Source of the DNA: Bettongia penicillata ogilbyi
Taxonomy: Eukaryota; Chordata; Mammalia; Diprotodontia; Potoroidae
Direction of reading: 5' to 3'
Assembly: GCA_023548195.1 (NCBI GenBank)
Contig: JAJHZJ010000335.1
Location: forward strand, 3,939,967-4,003,966
DNA length: 64,000 nt
This document shows, piece after piece, positions 61,801-64,000 of this stretch. Made by a program: the position numbers and the translations under genes. Numbering within the stretch: position 1 is the first letter of the stretch; each line of letters begins with the position of its first letter. The notes below the pieces were generated by a model that was not told the DNA's origin, did not search any database, and saw only the letters and a list, made by a program, of their open reading frames with translations.

Positions 61801-62639
61801 TTGTAACATGCATAATTATTCATATATGCATACAACATCTAATTATATTATAGGTTTATTTAGATGCAATATCTAAATAAATAAATATTTTATCATATAT
61901 ATTTTATTATGTATCATAAAATAAAATCAATGTAATTAATATAATAATTTATCTAAATAAATATACACATACTTGTCAATAACTATTTTACTGGTAGGAA
62001 TGCATGGTCAATGTGGAGATGACCACTCTAGCCTTTCAATAAATTGTTTTGTATCCTGAACAGGTGCAAGAGACATTGTAGGGGAAGAAATTACAAGATT
62101 TAACAACTAATTGGATGCATTTTAGCCATCCTTCCTAGGTATGTCATCTGAAAATTTGATGGGCATGTCAATGATGCTCTTTTGATCCAGGTCCTTGACA
62201 AAAATGAGAAGCAGCATAGGGCCAGATGCCAATTCCTGGAGGCCTCCTGCCATGTGGACATTGACACATTCCCTACCACCCTTTCAGTCTAGTCATCCAA
62301 TCACTTCAAAACTTATTTAATTGCATTAATGTCCAGTCAACATCATGGTACAGGTGAAGACCTGTATTCAAATCCTACCAGATGACTGAAAACTATGAAA
62401 CCTTGGGCTAGTCACTCAACTTATATGGAGCTTAATTTACTTTATCCATAAAGTGAAGGGATGGTAAAAGATGGCCTTTGATATATCTTCCAATTCTAGA
62501 TATATAATATTATGAACTTTTTTACAAGAATAGCATGAGATTCTTTATCAAAAACTTTCCTAAGTCAAGTCCATGTAGATCTCCCTTACTCCTCTCACCC
62601 ACAAGTTTAGTAAGTCTAACCCAGATCATAGGTAACAGA

Positions 62640-63060
62640 AAACAGAGATATAGACTCAGAGACAATGGGATCATAGACATAGACCTGAAATGGACCTTAG
62701 AAATCATTCAACCCTTTCATTTTACAGATGAGAAAATTGAGGCTAAAAGAAGCTAAGTGATGAATCAAGGTCCCAGGTAGTAATGTCAATTACTATTATT
62801 ATTATAGCTGATATTTATATAATCTTTATCATTTGCCAAATACTGTGCTAGACACTTCACATTGTTATATCATTTGATCCTCACAACAACCCTAGGAGGT
62901 AGTGCTATTGTTATTCCCATTTTACAGCTGTGGAAACTGAGGCAGAGGTTAAGTGACTTGCCTGGGATCTCGTGTCTGTGGTCAAATTTCAACTCAGATC
63001 TTCCTGATTCCATGGCCAGCTCTTTATCTACTATACCAGGCAGGATTTGAATTCATGTCT
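62640..63060 (-). repeat. Two adjacent MIR-like SINEs
   Basis: 62640-62770 has 'ttttacagatgagaaaattg'; 62800-63060 has 'atcatttgatcctcacaac', 'cattttacagctgtgg' and 'gtgacttgcctgggatc'. Both show CORE-SINE order. From 63060 to 64000 I see only spacer. Confidence 0.5.
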
Positions 63061-64000
63061 TCTCACTTCAAATCTAGCATTTCTTCTACTTCACAATGAC
63101 AAGAATGAGTATTATATAGTGGAAAGCACCCTGGATTTGGAGACATAAAATCTGGTTTCAAATACAAATTTTGCTATTTATTAACAGAGTGTAATGATGA
63201 GATTGAAGCCCTCACAGCTCGTTTTAACTCTGATACATTTACTAATTGAAAAAAGTCTCAATCAATCAAAAGATCTTAAAGTATGAAAAGTCTTTGAAAA
63301 CCATCAGAAGAAGTGAAACTGTTCCAGACAGGAAGTCTATTCCAACAGGCTAGGAAAGGTGATGTTCAGGGATTAAATTATCAAGTGAGTTGAGAAAGGA
63401 AAAACCAGAAAGTGGATCATTTGCTTTCTAATATAGCACTAAGGAGGAATTACTTGCATAGGAAGGAGAGACCTTGAGCAGCCAGGCCTCCTTTCCCTCC
63501 CCATTTTTTATGAGAAGAAGACATTTTAGCTTTACAGAGTCCAGAGAATATTAGAGCTCCCATCTTCCCATCAGATTCCTAAATGGTATTCCCAGGTCAA
63601 CTGGCCCCAAGGTCAGTGTCTTTGGAAGCCAAGTACAAAATGGGAGGTGCTACAGGAAGCCCAGCAAAGAGATTGTACCATATCATGGTGACCAGAACAG
63701 CTGTGGCTCTCAACCTTTCATCAGTGTTCTTGACGTGCCCCTACACCAGCTGACAGCAGTATCTGCATTAGTAATCAAGGACAGATGAACTCAGATTGAC
63801 CCAGCTTAAGAAGGACCCTCCTTTTCTCCTCAGGTATGAAAGAAAAAGCACTTTTAGCAACCAGGGACTGTGAACTACCCCTTTACCACATATACACTCT
63901 AAACATAAGCCTACTTTATCCTAGATTCTACATGTGCTTGTGGAAGAAAGTGTCACAAATATTTGTGAGGCTGTTTTGTACCACCTAGCCTTATTATCCC

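Overview
This window is mammalian and most likely metatherian (marsupial) genomic DNA. It is AT-rich, with intron-scale spacing and no operons. It is packed with LINE-1 remnants, ORF1-only "half-L1" (HAL1) elements and tRNA-derived CORE/MAR1-type SINEs of the kind typical of opossums and Australian marsupials. The species cannot be fixed from sequence alone. The only clearly intact genes are two minus-strand, single-exon class II olfactory receptors: an OR4B1 ortholog (7066-7995) and an OR4S-type receptor (47440-48375). In human, OR4B1 and OR4S1 are neighbours on 11p11.2, so this looks like the OR4 part of the orthologous cluster.

The layout is a tandem segmental duplication overlaid by retrotransposition. 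Copy A is partial: positions 1 to about 3050 match 14620-18240 and 41790-43700. Copy B runs from 5923 to about 26995 and carries the intact OR4B1. Copy C runs from 26996 to about 43700 and carries a decayed OR4B copy at 28089-29003. By eye, B and C are about 92-93% identical over a 215-bp stretch of the OR reading frame. Copy C was then broken up by a UBE2D3 retrocopy (29361-30702, with target-site duplications), a KLK10 retrocopy (35221-36996), a HAL1 inserted next to that retrocopy (37006-39821) and an internal HAL1 fragment (42016-42923, with a 13-bp target-site duplication). Copy B carries a long, degraded L1 (15578-22508), itself interrupted by a younger L1/HAL1 tail, and an inverted HAL1 (23224-26028). 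Another HAL1 (3051-5922) sits exactly at the A/B boundary.

From 48.5 kb to the end I see no gene. That region holds SINEs, L1, L2 and CR1-like fragments, a 135-bp hAT-type MITE with matching ends, and two LTR-like blocks.

The points most worth a second look are: serial insertion of a KLK10 retrocopy and a HAL1 at one short target; a UBE2D3 retrocopy whose body is still open and whose 5' end is not the canonical first exon; a PIP-box-like N-terminal motif shared by the HAL1 ORF1 copies; a four-codon upstream ORF coinciding with a YY1-like site at the 5' end of five L1/HAL1 elements; and HAL1 insertion at a duplication boundary with apparent loss of several kilobases.
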